A stretch of DNA of 64,000 nt from contig NZ_SMNQ01000019.1 of the NCBI RefSeq assembly GCF_004353505.1, positions 59,219 through 123,218 of the forward strand, read 5' to 3'. A model generated the notes under the pieces. That model was not told the origin of the DNA. It was given only the letters and a program-made list of their open reading frames with translations, and did no database searches. The position numbers and the translations under genes were made by a program. This stretch comes from Streptomyces sp. WAC05374 (GTDB taxonomy: Bacteria > Actinomycetota > Actinomycetes > Streptomycetales > Streptomycetaceae). Positions 16,303-26,769 of this stretch are shown here, piece by piece; position 1 is the first letter of the stretch, and each line of letters opens with the position of its first letter.

Positions 16303-17269
16303 ATCCACTCCTCACTCCGTGCAACCGCCTGCCCCACAGCAGGGGCAGGCCCACCACTCCCATAACGAGCGGGAGTTCCGCAGGGGTCGGGAGTCCGGTC
16401 AATCCGTTCACATTCCGAGAGGACACACTATGCGACGCGCCGAGCGCGGTCGCGGTCCCCGTCCGCGAGTCCGGAACCGACGCGAAGGTGTCCGGTTCCT
16501 TCAGTTGGCGCCAGTGGTCCAGCGGCCAGGCGATGACGACCGCACGTCCGACCACCTCCTCCTCGGAGACCGTTCCCTGGAACGCCTCGTTCAGGTGGAA
16601 CCGCGAGTCGGCCGAGTTCGACCGGTGGTCCCCCATCACGAAGATCCGCCCGGCCGGCACCCGCACGTCGAACTTGATGGTGGACGGAACGTTTCCCGGA
16701 TGCAGGTACGGCTCGGTCAGCGGTACGCCGTTGACGGTGACCCGTCCGTCCGCGTCGCAGCACTTGACGGTGTCGCCGCCGACCGCCACGACCCGTTTGA
16801 TCAGGTCCTGTTCGTCCTCGGACGGCAGCAGGCCGATGAAGGTCAGGGCCTGTTTGACCTGCTTGACGACCACCGGGTCGTCCTTCTTGGGTGTCTGCTC
16901 CTGCTGGAGCCAGCCGCCGGGGTCCTTGAAGACCACCACGTCCCCGCGCTGAGGCGTGGAACCGAACCACGGGGTGAGCTTGTCGACCAGCACCCGGTCG
17001 TCGATCCTGATCGTCTGCTCCATGGAGCCGGACGGGATCACGAAGGCCTGCACCAGGAACGTCTTCAGTACGAGCGCGATGAGCAGCGCCACGGTGATCA
17101 GGAGCGGTATCTCCTTGATGGCCGAGCGCCGCCGCCGCCGCTTGACCTTGCGGGCCAGTTTCCGCCGCTCCGCGCGCCCGGGCAGGGGCCGGCCGCCGTC
17201 CGTGGGACGTGAGCCGGTGGGCAGCCGGGTGTCCGCCCGGTGGCTGCCCTGCTTGCCGCGGTTACCCAT
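16178..17269 (-). CDS. sipX: Type I signal peptidase (SipX-like) with extended basic C-terminus
   Basis: S26 signal peptidase of 363 aa from ATG 17269. A very basic N-terminus (KVKRRRRR, 41-48) precedes the anchor (about 52-73); catalytic Ser82 in IPSGSME and Lys158 in LIKRVVAVGGD; box E GDHRSNSADSR; a C-terminal membrane segment about residues 300-320; then an Arg/Gly-rich tail. That tail is encoded by the DNA that also encodes the sipY N-terminus. The start overlaps the sipW end by 8 nt (ATGGGTAA). Confidence 0.92.
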   Translation of the reverse strand: MGNRGKQGSHRADTRLPTGSRPTDGGRPLPGRAERRKLARKVKRRRRRSAIKEIPLLITVALLIALVLKTFLVQAFVIPSGSMEQTIRIDDRVLVDKLTPWFGSTPQRGDVVVFKDPGGWLQQEQTPKKDDPVVVKQVKQALTFIGLLPSEDEQDLIKRVVAVGGDTVKCCDADGRVTVNGVPLTEPYLHPGNVPSTIKFDVRVPAGRIFVMGDHRSNSADSRFHLNEAFQGTVSEEEVVGRAVVIAWPLDHWRQLKEPDTFASVPDSRTGTATALGASHSVSSRNVNGLTGLPTPAELPLVMGVVGLPLLWGRRLHGVRSGCGGFGGRRTIRTRGAGGEAGSVRRTLLVRIRRGAPIRGRSG

Positions 17270-18020
17270 GGCCCCCGCCCGCCGCCGGCGCCTCGGGTAC
17301 GTCGTGGAAGGCGCCCGTCGGGGCCACCCCCGACCAGCGCCCGAAGGGCCAGCCGATCCAGTCCGCCCGCCCGATGACGTGGTCCACGGGCACCATGCCG
17401 CCACCAGGGGAGCCGAGGTGGTCGCGTGAGTCCCGGGAGTGACTGCGGTGGTCGCCCATGACCCACAGGGTGCCCTGGGGCACGACGATGTCGAAGGGGA
17501 CCTGGGACGGCGCGTCACCGGCGTACAGGTACTCCTCCGCCACGGGTACGCCGTTCACCTCGACCCTTCCCCCCTTGTCGCAGCACTTCACGCGGTCGCC
17601 TCCCACCCCCACGACGCGCTTGACGAAGTCGGTGTCCGCGGGCTCGGCGAGGCCGAGTGCCGCGGCCGCCCCGTGCAGCAGTCCGGTGACCGGGTCGCGC
17701 TCGGGCGCCTCCCGGACGAAGGTGCCGGTGCCGTCGAAGACGACCACGTCCCCGCGCGCGGGCCCGGAACCGAAACGGTACGCCAACTTGTTCACCAGCA
17801 CCCGGTCCCCGATCCGGAGGGTGGGCTCCATGGACCCGCTGGGAATCTGGAAGGGCTGCACCACGAAGTGGCTGACCAGCAGCAGGGCGACCGCGCCGGC
17901 GAGCCCGGTCAGCCCCGCACGCCGCCAGGAGACCCGGGCGAGCCGGGAAAGCACGGAGCGCGACCGCTCCTCCGGGCCGGAGGGGCGGTCGCGCTCGGTG
18001 TGCTGTGCTTCGGTGTCCAT
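17262..18020 (-). CDS. sipW: Type I signal peptidase (SipW-like)
   Basis: S26 signal peptidase, 252 aa, first of the four-gene run after rplS. N-terminal anchor at about 36-54, catalytic Ser63 in IPSGSMEPTL, Lys134 in FVKRVVGVGGD and box E GDHRSHSRDSRDH. Unlike the other three it lacks a clear C-terminal membrane segment, ending in a Gly/Ala/Pro tail. The stop overlaps the sipX start. The gap to rplS is 59 nt, so cotranscription is possible. Confidence 0.93.
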   Translation of the reverse strand: MDTEAQHTERDRPSGPEERSRSVLSRLARVSWRRAGLTGLAGAVALLLVSHFVVQPFQIPSGSMEPTLRIGDRVLVNKLAYRFGSGPARGDVVVFDGTGTFVREAPERDPVTGLLHGAAAALGLAEPADTDFVKRVVGVGGDRVKCCDKGGRVEVNGVPVAEEYLYAGDAPSQVPFDIVVPQGTLWVMGDHRSHSRDSRDHLGSPGGGMVPVDHVIGRADWIGWPFGRWSGVAPTGAFHDVPEAPAAGGGHG

Positions 18021-18079
18021 CGCAGCCAGATGGTATCCGGCCGTCCTGTGGACCCCGCGCGACGAAGGTGAGCCGGGGC

Positions 18080-18430
18080 TCAGTTGTCGCGCTTCTCCTT
18101 GATCTTCGCAGCCTTGCCGCGCAGCTCGCGCAGGTAGTACAGCTTGGCGCGACGGACGTCACCGCGGGTCACGAGCTCGATCTTCTCGAAGATCGGGCTG
18201 TGCACCGGGAAGGTGCGCTCGACGCCGACGGAGAAGGAGACCTTGCGGACGGTGAACGTCTCGCTGACGCCCGCGCCCTGGCGGCGGATGACGACGCCCT
18301 TGAACTGCTGGATACGGGAGCGGTTGCCCTCGATGACGCGCACGTGGACGTTCACGGTGTCACCGGGACGGAACGCCGGGACGTCGGTCCGCAGGGACGC
18401 GGAGTTCACAGCGTCGAGAAGGTGAGACAT
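18080..18430 (-). CDS. rplS: 50S ribosomal protein L19
   Basis: Large-subunit protein at the 30S-50S interface. Start ATG 18430 gives 116 aa beginning MSHLLDAVNSASLR; an upstream frame start at 18457 lacks support. Family motifs FRPGDTVNVHVRVIEG, RIQQFKGVVI and VRRAKLYYLRELRGKAAKIKEKR are complete. Last gene of the rpsP-KH-rimM-trmD-rplS order, 131 nt after trmD. Confidence 0.98.
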   Translation of the reverse strand: MSHLLDAVNSASLRTDVPAFRPGDTVNVHVRVIEGNRSRIQQFKGVVIRRQGAGVSETFTVRKVSFSVGVERTFPVHSPIFEKIELVTRGDVRRAKLYYLRELRGKAAKIKEKRDN

Positions 18431-18561
18431 GTGTGTCTGCTTCCTCGCTGATGCCACAGGTCATCAGCGGAATGTCGAAATGAGAAAAGGGGTGCTGATC
18501 GCGTCGGACGGGCGTCGTGTCCCCCTGTGGCAGGGGCGCACGCCGGACGTACAGCAGCGGC

Positions 18562-19383
18562 CTATTCTTCCACGGCCTGGGGCCTGCGCCAAAATCGGCC
18601 ACCGGGTTCGGGCGCCCAGCCGAGCAGGGAGAGGGTTTCGCGGTCCTTCTTGTCGAACCCGGCCGGGTCGCAGCGCTCGATCAGGTCGGGCCTGTTGCGG
18701 GCGGTGCGGCGCAGTGCCTCGTCCCGGCGCCACCGGGCGATCTTCCCGTGGTGCCCGCTGAGCAGGACGTCGGGGATGCCGCGACCGCGCCACTGGGGCG
18801 GCTTGGTGTAGACGGGGCCTTCCAGCAGGTTGGCCATGGCGCCGGGGGCGAAGGAGTCGTCCCGGTGGGACTCGGCGTTGCCGAGGACGCCGGGCAGCAG
18901 GCGCGCCACGGCCTCGGTGACGACCAGGACGGCGGCCTCCCCGCCGGCGAGGACGTAGTCGCCGATGGACACCTCGTACACCGGTATCCGGGTGGCGTAC
19001 TCGTCGATGACGCGGCGGTCGATGCCCTCGTACCGGGCGGGGGTGAAGATCAGCCAGGGGCGCTGGGACAGCTCGACGGCCAGTTCCTGGGTGAAGGGGC
19101 GTCCGCTGGGCGTGGGGACGACCAGCACCGGTCCACGGGCGCCGGTCTCGTAGCCCGAGGACAGCACGTCGTCCAGGGCCTCGCCCCAGGGCTCGGTCTT
19201 CATGACCATGCCGGGTCCGCCGCCGTAGGGGGTGTCGTCGACCGTGTTGTGCCGGTCGTGGGTCCACTGCCGCAGGTCGTGGACGTGGACGTCGAGCCGG
19301 CCGCGCGCGCGTGCCTTGCCCACGAGGGAGACGTTCAGCGGTTCCAGGTACTCGGGGAAGATCGTGACGACGTCGAGCCGCAT
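18562..19383 (-). CDS. trmD: tRNA (guanine-N1)-methyltransferase TrmD
   Basis: SPOUT-class enzyme making m1G37 in tRNAs reading CNN and related codons, which prevents frameshifting. The 273-aa protein starts MRLDVVTIFPEYL and shows DDTPYGGGPGMVM, the knot motif IGDYVLAGGEAA and GPVYTKPPQWRG with the family LLSGHHGKI. ATG 19383 overlaps the rimM stop as TGATG. Complete and typical. Confidence 0.98.
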   Translation of the reverse strand: MRLDVVTIFPEYLEPLNVSLVGKARARGRLDVHVHDLRQWTHDRHNTVDDTPYGGGPGMVMKTEPWGEALDDVLSSGYETGARGPVLVVPTPSGRPFTQELAVELSQRPWLIFTPARYEGIDRRVIDEYATRIPVYEVSIGDYVLAGGEAAVLVVTEAVARLLPGVLGNAESHRDDSFAPGAMANLLEGPVYTKPPQWRGRGIPDVLLSGHHGKIARWRRDEALRRTARNRPDLIERCDPAGFDKKDRETLSLLGWAPEPGGRFWRRPQAVEE

Positions 19384-19982
19384 CAGCCCTCGTCCTCCGC
19401 GTCCCCGAAGCCCGCATCAGCCTTGGACCCGGTACCGGTACCGGCGGCGTCGCGGGCGGAGGCGATCTCGGCGCGGTCGTCGATCAGGCCGGGCGGCGGG
19501 GTGATGACCGCCTTCTGCTCCTCGAGGTCGATGTCGGTGACGATCTCCTCGACGAACGGGATCATGACCTCGCTGCCGTCGGGCCGTTCGACCACGAACA
19601 GGTCCTGGGAGGGCAGGTGGGAGATCTCGGTGATCCGTCCGACCTCCGTGCCGTCGGCGAGGACCACGTCGAGGTCGATGAGCTGGTGGTCGTAGTACTC
19701 GTCGGGCTCCTCCGGACGCTCGTCCGGGTCCACGTCGGCGATCAGCAGGGTGTTGCGGAGCGCCTCGGCGGCGTTGCGGTCCCGAACGCCCTCGAAGCGC
19801 AGCAGCAGCCGGCCGCTGTGGACGCGGCCGGTCTCGATGGTCAGCGGGCCGGCGGAGGCCGGGTCCGTGGCCAGTACGGCTCCGGGGCCGAGCCGCAGCT
19901 CGGGCTCGTCGGTGCGCACCTCGACGGTGACCTCGCCCTTGATGCCGTGGGCGCGGCCGATCCGTGCGACTACCAACTGCAC
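19383..19982 (-). CDS. rimM: 16S rRNA processing protein RimM
   Basis: 30S maturation factor acting on the head domain with S19. The 199-aa protein has the N-terminal RimM barrel (VVARIGRAHGIKGEVTVEVRTD) and the PRC-barrel domain (YYDHQLIDLDVVLADGTEVGRI to PFVEEIVTDIDLEEQKAVI), plus an acidic Gly-rich tail of about 30 residues. Overlaps trmD by one base; 78 nt after the KH gene. Confidence 0.97.
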   Translation of the reverse strand: MQLVVARIGRAHGIKGEVTVEVRTDEPELRLGPGAVLATDPASAGPLTIETGRVHSGRLLLRFEGVRDRNAAEALRNTLLIADVDPDERPEEPDEYYDHQLIDLDVVLADGTEVGRITEISHLPSQDLFVVERPDGSEVMIPFVEEIVTDIDLEEQKAVITPPPGLIDDRAEIASARDAAGTGTGSKADAGFGDAEDEG

Positions 19983-20008
19983 TGCTTCATCTCTCCTGTC
20001 CTACGACA

Positions 20009-20044
20009 ACGGGCCGGGGCGGGCCGTAGCCCTCCCCGGCCCGT
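20009..20044 (-). promoter_or_regulatory. 11-bp hairpin in the KH-rimM gap
   Basis: ACGGGCCGGGG at 20009-20019 pairs with CCCCGGCCCGT at 20034-20044, loop 14 nt, in the 78-nt gap between the KH gene and rimM. A partial terminator could lower expression of rimM-trmD relative to rpsP, as reported for this operon type in other bacteria. Only the structure is seen here. Confidence 0.5.
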
Positions 20045-20060
20045 GCCGGCGTTCAACTTG

Positions 20061-20300
20061 TCAGCGGACCTGGTCCACGTCGACGAGGTCGACGCGGATG
20101 CCGCGTCCGCCGATGGCGCCCACGACCGTCCGCAGAGCTCGCGCGGTGCGGCCGTTGCGGCCGATCACCTTGCCGAGGTCGTCGGGGTGGACCCGGACCT
20201 CCAGCACGCGCCCGCGGCGCAGGTTGCGCGAGGCGACCTGCACGTCGTCGGGGTTGTCGACGATGCCCTTCACGAGGTGCTCGAGAGCCTCCTCGAGCAT
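20061..20300 (-). CDS. khpA: KH-domain RNA-binding protein (KhpA/YlqC family)
   Basis: Small RNA-binding protein of 79 aa, one KH domain with the GxxG loop GRNG in VIGRNGRTARALRTVV and GRVLEVRVHPDDLGKVIG before it. In other Gram-positives KhpA pairs with KhpB/EloR. Start ATG 20300, 2 nt after the rpsP stop, so coupled to it. Confidence 0.95.
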   Translation of the reverse strand: MLEEALEHLVKGIVDNPDDVQVASRNLRRGRVLEVRVHPDDLGKVIGRNGRTARALRTVVGAIGGRGIRVDLVDVDQVR

Positions 20301-20302
20301 GC

Positions 20303-20758
20303 TCAGGCCTCGGGCGACTCTGCGGCCTTGGCCGCAGACTCAGTCTCGGCCTCGTCCGCCTTCTTGTCGGCCTTCTTCGCCTTCGGGGTGATGGCCTCAC
20401 CCTTCGCCTCGTCACCCTCGAGCGCCTTGGCGAACTCGTCGAAGGTACGACGCTTCTCTTCCTTGGTCGCCGGGGCGAGCAGCGGCTTCTCCGGGGCCGG
20501 GAGGCCCTTCGCCTTCTGCCAGTCGCCGGTGAGCTTCAGGATCGCGAGAACCGGCTCGGTCGGCTGGGCGCCGACGGACAGCCAGTACTGCGCACGCTCC
20601 GAGTCGACCTCGATGCGCGACGGGTTCTGCACCGGGTGGTACAGGCCGATCTCCTCGATGGCCCGGCCGTCACGGCGGGTACGGGAGTCGGCGACGACGA
20701 TGCGGTAGTGAGGCGAACGGATCTTGCCCAGACGCTTCAGCTTGATCTTGACTGCCAC
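20303..20758 (-). CDS. rpsP: 30S ribosomal protein S16 with Ala/Lys/Glu tail
   Basis: Small-subunit assembly protein. GTG start at 20758 (AGGAG upstream) gives 151 aa beginning VAVKIKLKRLGKIRSPHYRIVVADSR. The S16 core is about 80 residues; the rest is a charged low-complexity tail (AKKADKKADEAETESAAKAAESPEA) typical of actinomycetes. First gene of the operon; its promoter should lie in 20759-20913. Confidence 0.97.
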   Translation of the reverse strand: MAVKIKLKRLGKIRSPHYRIVVADSRTRRDGRAIEEIGLYHPVQNPSRIEVDSERAQYWLSVGAQPTEPVLAILKLTGDWQKAKGLPAPEKPLLAPATKEEKRRTFDEFAKALEGDEAKGEAITPKAKKADKKADEAETESAAKAAESPEA

Positions 20759-20913
20759 GGGTGTGGTGTCTCCTGGTCTTGACGTGGTGGGGCACAACGG
20801 GATGCCGCGTGGGGTTGCGGTACTCGAGTGCCCGATGGACGCGTCAGCCGGAGGAGAGAGGGGTCCTGTTCGACTGTCGAGTACAGCTAGCCATTGTGCC
20901 ACATCACGCGGGG

Positions 20914-21507
20914 TCAGCCTGCCGCGCCCACGGCTTCCGGGATGCGGAAGGGCTTCCCGCAGCCGCCGCACACGATGGGCGCCTGCGCGAGGACCGAGGG
21001 CACGACCCGGACGTTGCGACCGCAGTCGCACACGGCCTTGACCCGCACGCCGCCGCCGGAGGAACCGTGCCGGGCGGCCGGCCCGCGGAAGGAGCGCTTG
21101 GTGTCCGCCGCCGTGGCGACCGTGTGCGCCTTGAGGGCGCGCTGGAGCCGCTCCATCGTCGGGCGGTACCGGCGCTTGGCCTCGGGGCTGAGCGTGACCA
21201 GGGAGAAGCCGCTGCTGGGGTGCGGCTCCTCGGAGTGGTCCAGGCCCATCTCCTCGGCGATCGCCAGGAATCTGCGGTTGTGGTAGCGGCCGGCGCGGGA
21301 GGTGTCGCGGACGCCTCGCGCGGCGGCGATGCCGTGGACTGCCTCATGGAGCAGTCGCTCGAAGGAGAGCTCGGCGCCACACGCGGACGACGACTCTCCG
21401 ATCAGGGATTCGGGCGCGGCGAGATCGGGCAGCTCGGGGTGGTGCCGCTGAATGTCGGCCCACGCCTGTGCCAGCTCTGCGGCGAGAACAGGTGGTGTCG
21501 TGCTCAC
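20914..21507 (-). CDS. SprT-like metalloprotease-type protein with C-terminal zinc ribbon
   Basis: Probable cytoplasmic zinc protein, 197 aa from GTG 21507 (VSTTPPVLAAEL); ATG 21543 is an alternative and no strong ribosome-binding site decides. A zincin motif HEAVH at 54-58 lies in RLLHEAVHGIAAARG, followed by GRYHNRRFLAIAEEMGLDH. The C-terminus has a CxC-x17-CxxC zinc ribbon (C160, C162, C180, C183). This layout resembles SprT/Spartan-like domains, some of which degrade DNA-protein crosslinks, but the cellular substrate here is unknown. Stands alone upstream of rpsP. Confidence 0.75.
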   Translation of the reverse strand: MSTTPPVLAAELAQAWADIQRHHPELPDLAAPESLIGESSSACGAELSFERLLHEAVHGIAAARGVRDTSRAGRYHNRRFLAIAEEMGLDHSEEPHPSSGFSLVTLSPEAKRRYRPTMERLQRALKAHTVATAADTKRSFRGPAARHGSSGGGVRVKAVCDCGRNVRVVPSVLAQAPIVCGGCGKPFRIPEAVGAAG

Positions 21508-22184
21508 GTCGTGACAACGAGCCGGAGTGCCCCCGGGTTCCATTCCGGGCCATCCCAAATAATTTGCACGTACCCGTCAGTTGCCGTTGATGCGTCCCGA
21601 CGAGGGCCAGTGCGCTGATCTGCGGAGAAGCCGCGCAGCTCGCATCAAGGTGGTACGTAGCGGCGCGTACGCCCCGGCGCGTAGTCCACCTCCGCGCGCC
21701 GGTTCACGGCGGGCCGGACGGCGCTCCGGACAGTGCCGCCGCCGGTAGCCGTGGCGACCCTACCGCCACGGCCCGCTGTCGTCCGCACCCCCCCCCCGGC
21801 GCACCGGCCCACCCGGCACGCGCCCCCCCTGCCGGGTGCCGCCTCGGGCCGCCGAAGGGGCCGCGCGGGCGGTGGACGGGACGGGGAAGCGGGCGCGGAC
21901 GGGCGGCGCGGTGCGGGGAACGCCGCTGGCCGGAGGGGTCGCCGGGGGCGGGGCAGCCGTCCTGGCATGGCGGGATCGGCGGGGCGCCTCCACTATGGGA
22001 GGTGGCTCGTGCCGCACTCGGGGGCGCACGACCGGGGCACGCAAGCATTGCTCACCGACCCCTGGACTTGGGGCCGGATGCGGAGTTCCCTGGCTACGGG
22101 GAGTGCGAGCGCACGTACACACGGGGGCTGTCAATCAGGGCACAGACGCACAGATGGACCTCTCGGCGGATTGGGGCGCTTTCG
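21508..22184. other. Non-coding interval with poly-C run
   Basis: 677 nt between the divergent SprT-like and methyltransferase genes with no convincing gene. It holds a run of ten C at 21788-21797 and a second run of seven shortly after (near 21825), GC-rich low complexity on either side, and an AT-richer patch at about 21552-21590 (AAATAATTTGC) that could hold the SprT-like promoter. The open frames through this part are low-complexity and overlap one another on both strands. Confidence 0.6.
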
Positions 22185-23045
22185 ATGACACCTATGCTCG
22201 TCCAGCACCACCCCCACCCGGCCTCGGCCCCTCCGGCTTCGGATGCGCCCGGCCGTGCCCGCGACTGGGCGGAGATCCAGGAACGGATGCTGGTTCCGCT
22301 CTATGAAGCGGTGTACGAGCATCTGGAGGTCGGTACCGGAACGCGGCTCCTGGGTCTCGGATGCGGCTCGGGCCTCGCCCTGCTGATGGCCGCCGCGCGC
22401 GGCGCGCAGGTGACGGGCGTCGACACGGACCACGCGCGCGTGGACCTGGCTCGCGAGCGGCTCCTGCCCGACGCGGGCGGGCGCGGAACGCACCACTGCG
22501 GCGAGACGCGGCTGCTGTACGGCGGGCCGGCCGATGCCGCCGACCCCACCCGTCCGGCGTACAACCTCATCACGGCCTTCCAGCCGATCGGCTGCACGGC
22601 GGGTGACTCCGACGGGCTGGCGCCCGCCCTCTCGGCGGCCGTACGGCTGGCGGAGCGGGGCAGCGCGGTGGTGCTGGCGGGCTGGGGTCCGCCGGAGCGG
22701 TGCGCCACGTCGGCGGTGCTGCGGGTGGCGGGCCGGCTGACAGAGCGGCTGCGCACCGGGGCGACCTGGCGCCCGGCACTCCGGGACGACCTGGAGGAGG
22801 TGGCCGCGCGGGCCGGGCTGCGGCCGGACGGCTCGGGCCGGGTGGCGTGCCCGTTCGGGTACGCGGACCTGGAGAGCGCCGTGCGCGGCCTGTTCTCGAC
22901 GGGCCTGTTCGACGGTGCCGTGGCCGCCTCGGACCAGGCGACCGTGGAGAAAGAGGTGACCGAGGCCCTCCACCCGCACGTGCGCCCCGACGGCACCGTG
23001 TGGATGCCCAACGTGTTCCGCTACCTGGTCGCCAGGACGCCGTGA
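22185..23045 (+). CDS. SAM-dependent class I methyltransferase
   Basis: Methyltransferase of unknown substrate, 286 aa from ATG 22185 (MTPMLVQHHPHP). SAM-binding motif I LLGLGCGSG (55-63) then ARGAQVTGVDTD for motif II; ITAFQPIGC and VVLAGWGPPE occupy later motif positions. The C-terminal half resembles the UbiE/small-molecule group. Upstream starts (for example 22002) lead through low-complexity sequence and are rejected. Convergent with ftsH. Confidence 0.85.
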   Translation: MTPMLVQHHPHPASAPPASDAPGRARDWAEIQERMLVPLYEAVYEHLEVGTGTRLLGLGCGSGLALLMAAARGAQVTGVDTDHARVDLARERLLPDAGGRGTHHCGETRLLYGGPADAADPTRPAYNLITAFQPIGCTAGDSDGLAPALSAAVRLAERGSAVVLAGWGPPERCATSAVLRVAGRLTERLRTGATWRPALRDDLEEVAARAGLRPDGSGRVACPFGYADLESAVRGLFSTGLFDGAVAASDQATVEKEVTEALHPHVRPDGTVWMPNVFRYLVARTP

Positions 23046-23051
23046 CGGCCT

Positions 23052-23079
23052 CCGCCCGCGCCGGTGGCGGCGCGGGCGG
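23052..23079. terminator. Bidirectional hairpin between methyltransferase and ftsH
   Basis: CCGCCCGCGCC at 23052-23062 pairs with GGCGCGGGCGG at 23069-23079, loop GGTGGC. It occupies the 52-nt gap between two convergent genes. No U-run; GC-only terminators of this type are usual in Streptomyces. Confidence 0.6.
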
Positions 23080-23097
23080 CCGTACCGCCGGCGGGGG

Positions 23098-24981
23098 TCA
23101 TTCCTTGGCGAGGCGGGGGATGCCCGCGGCCCGGTAGGCCGCCTCCTCCTCCAGCGTCTCGTTCTCCAGGAGCGCCGCGGCCAGCGCGTCCAGCTTGGGG
23201 CGGTGCTCCTCGAGCAGCGCGCAGGCGCTCTCGTAGCACTCGTCGACGATGCGCCGCATCTCGTCGGCCACGGTGTCCAGCGTCGCGGGCGCCGCCGACA
23301 GCCCGTACGCCTGCTGCGCGTCGCCCGGGAGGGCGCTGAGCCGGCCGACACGCTCGCTCATGCCCCAGCGGCCCGCCATGCCCCGCGCGATGTTGGTGAC
23401 CTGCTCGAGGTCGCTCTCCGAGCCCGTCGTCACGGCCCCGAACACCACCTGTTCGGCCGCCATGCCGCCGAGGGCGCCGATGATCCGGCCGCGCAGGTAC
23501 TCCTCGGTGTACGCGTACTTGTCGGCGTCCGGCGTCGACAGGGTCACCCCCAGGGCGCGCCCGCGCGGCACGATGGTCACCTTGCGGACCGGGTCGGCAC
23601 CCGGCTGGAGCATGCCGAGCAGTGCGTGCCCGCTCTCGTGGTACGCGGTGCGGCGCCGCTCCTCCAGGGGCATGACGAGGGCCCGTTCGGCGCCGAGCTG
23701 GATCTTCTCCAGCGCGTCGGACACGTCGGAGCGGGTGACGTGGTGCTGTCCGCGCTTGACCGCGAGGAGGGCGGCCTCGTTGGCGAGGTTGGCCAGCTCG
23801 GCGCCGGTCATGCCGGGTGTCGTACGGGCGACCTGGGCCAGGTCGACGTCCGCGCCGAGCGGGATGTCCCGGGTGTGGATGCGCAGGATGGCCTCGCGGC
23901 CGCCCCGGTCGGGCGGGCTGACGTGGACGATCCGGTCGAAGCGGCCGGGGCGGGTGAGCGCCGGGTCCAGGACGTCGGCGCGGTTGGTGGCGGCGATGAC
24001 GATGACGCCCTCGGAGCCGGAGAAGCCGTCCATCTCGGTGAGGATCTGGTTGAGGGTCTGTTCCCGCTCGTCGTGCCCGCCCACGGCCGCGCCGCCGCCC
24101 CGGGCGCGCCCGATGGTGTCGATCTCGTCGATGAAGATGATCGCGGGCGCGACCTTGCGGGCCTCGTTGAACAGCTCCCGTACGCGTGAGGCGCCGACGC
24201 CCACGATCATCTCGATGAACTCGGACGCGGAGGCGGAGAAGAACGGCACGCCCGCCTCCCCCGCCACGGCCCGCGCCAGGAGCGTCTTGCCGGTGCCGGG
24301 CGGGCCGGCCAGCAGCACGCCGCGCGGCATCTTGGCGCCCATCCTGCGGTACGCCTGCGGGTTCTTCAGGAAGTCGACGACGTCGTTGAGCTCGCCCTCC
24401 ACCTCGTCGATCCCCGCCACGTCGGCGAAGGTGGTGCGCTGCCCCACCTCCAGCTCGACCGGCTTGGGCGGGGTCTTGCGGCCGAGCATGCCTCCCGCCC
24501 CGAAGCCGGTGCCCCGCATCCGCCGGGCGACGAAGAGCCACAGCACGACGAGCAGGAGCAGCGGCGCCAGGGAGAGCAGCAGGTTGGCGAGGAGGCTGGG
24601 CCGTTCGACGACCGGTTCGGCCGTCACGGTGACCTTCTCTCTGGTGAGCTGGGCCCAGAGGTCGTCGTCGGCGAAGGCCGGGCGCTGGGTGGTGAAGCGC
24701 TGCTCGTTCTTCAGCTCGCCCTCGATGGCGTCGCCCTTGGAGTAGATCTTGGCGACGTTCCCGTCCGAGACCTGCCGGCTGAATTCGGTGTACGAGATCT
24801 TCCGCTCGTCACCGTTGCCGAAGAGGGACAGGGCCAGGTTGGTGAGGGCGAAGACGACCACGGCGGCGAGGACGAGCCAGACCCACCCCGGCACGCGCTT
24901 GCGCGGCGGGGGTGGCGGCGGTGCTCCCTCGGAGCGCCAGGGCTGGTCGGTGCGGTCGCGCGGGGGTACGGAATTGGCCAC
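23098..24981 (-). CDS. ftsH: ATP-dependent zinc metalloprotease FtsH (paralogue)
   Basis: Membrane AAA+ protease degrading membrane and regulatory proteins. The 627-aa protein has a Pro-rich cytoplasmic start, membrane segments at about 33-53 and 130-151 enclosing an extracytoplasmic domain, Walker A GPPGTGKT 226-233, Walker B IIFIDEID 281-288, SRH ATNRADVLDPALTRPGRFDR 331-350, and zinc site HESGH 448-452 with the third ligand in TGSESDLEQ. All catalytic residues are present. Streptomyces usually encodes a longer FtsH elsewhere, so this is probably the second copy; that is from memory. Confidence 0.94.
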   Translation of the reverse strand: MANSVPPRDRTDQPWRSEGAPPPPPPRKRVPGWVWLVLAAVVVFALTNLALSLFGNGDERKISYTEFSRQVSDGNVAKIYSKGDAIEGELKNEQRFTTQRPAFADDDLWAQLTREKVTVTAEPVVERPSLLANLLLSLAPLLLLVVLWLFVARRMRGTGFGAGGMLGRKTPPKPVELEVGQRTTFADVAGIDEVEGELNDVVDFLKNPQAYRRMGAKMPRGVLLAGPPGTGKTLLARAVAGEAGVPFFSASASEFIEMIVGVGASRVRELFNEARKVAPAIIFIDEIDTIGRARGGGAAVGGHDEREQTLNQILTEMDGFSGSEGVIVIAATNRADVLDPALTRPGRFDRIVHVSPPDRGGREAILRIHTRDIPLGADVDLAQVARTTPGMTGAELANLANEAALLAVKRGQHHVTRSDVSDALEKIQLGAERALVMPLEERRRTAYHESGHALLGMLQPGADPVRKVTIVPRGRALGVTLSTPDADKYAYTEEYLRGRIIGALGGMAAEQVVFGAVTTGSESDLEQVTNIARGMAGRWGMSERVGRLSALPGDAQQAYGLSAAPATLDTVADEMRRIVDECYESACALLEEHRPKLDALAAALLENETLEEEAAYRAAGIPRLAKE

Positions 24982-25070
24982 GCAGCCATGATGCGAGAGG
25001 CGGGCGAATGCGGCATCACGTACATAGCACCCACCCTTTGACGTTTAGGTGAGCTCCCGGGATGCGCGAA

Positions 25071-25097
25071 GGGGCGCCCACCCGTGGTGGACGCCCC
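25071..25097 (-). terminator. Terminator-like hairpin after ffh
   Basis: GGGGCGCCCACC (25071-25082) and GGTGGACGCCCC (25086-25097) form a 12-bp stem with one G-U pair and a 3-nt loop, 16 nt downstream of the ffh stop on the minus strand. The transcript then continues TTCGCG, a weak tail. Confidence 0.75.
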
Positions 25098-25112
25098 TTC
25101 CCAAGCCCTCGT

Positions 25113-26663
<1,551 letters not shown>

Positions 26664-26769
26664 GGCGGTCGCGGATCCTCAGGTGTAGGGGGAAGGCGGA
26701 CGGTCGCCCCCCAGGGTATCCGCCCGGCGGGGCCGCGCATCAGCCCCGCCCGGCAAGCGGCCTCCCCCG

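Noticed and set aside
21645..22184. Possible genes on either strand before the methyltransferase
   Set aside because: Low-complexity Pro/Arg/Gly sequence, overlapping open frames on both strands, no start signals.
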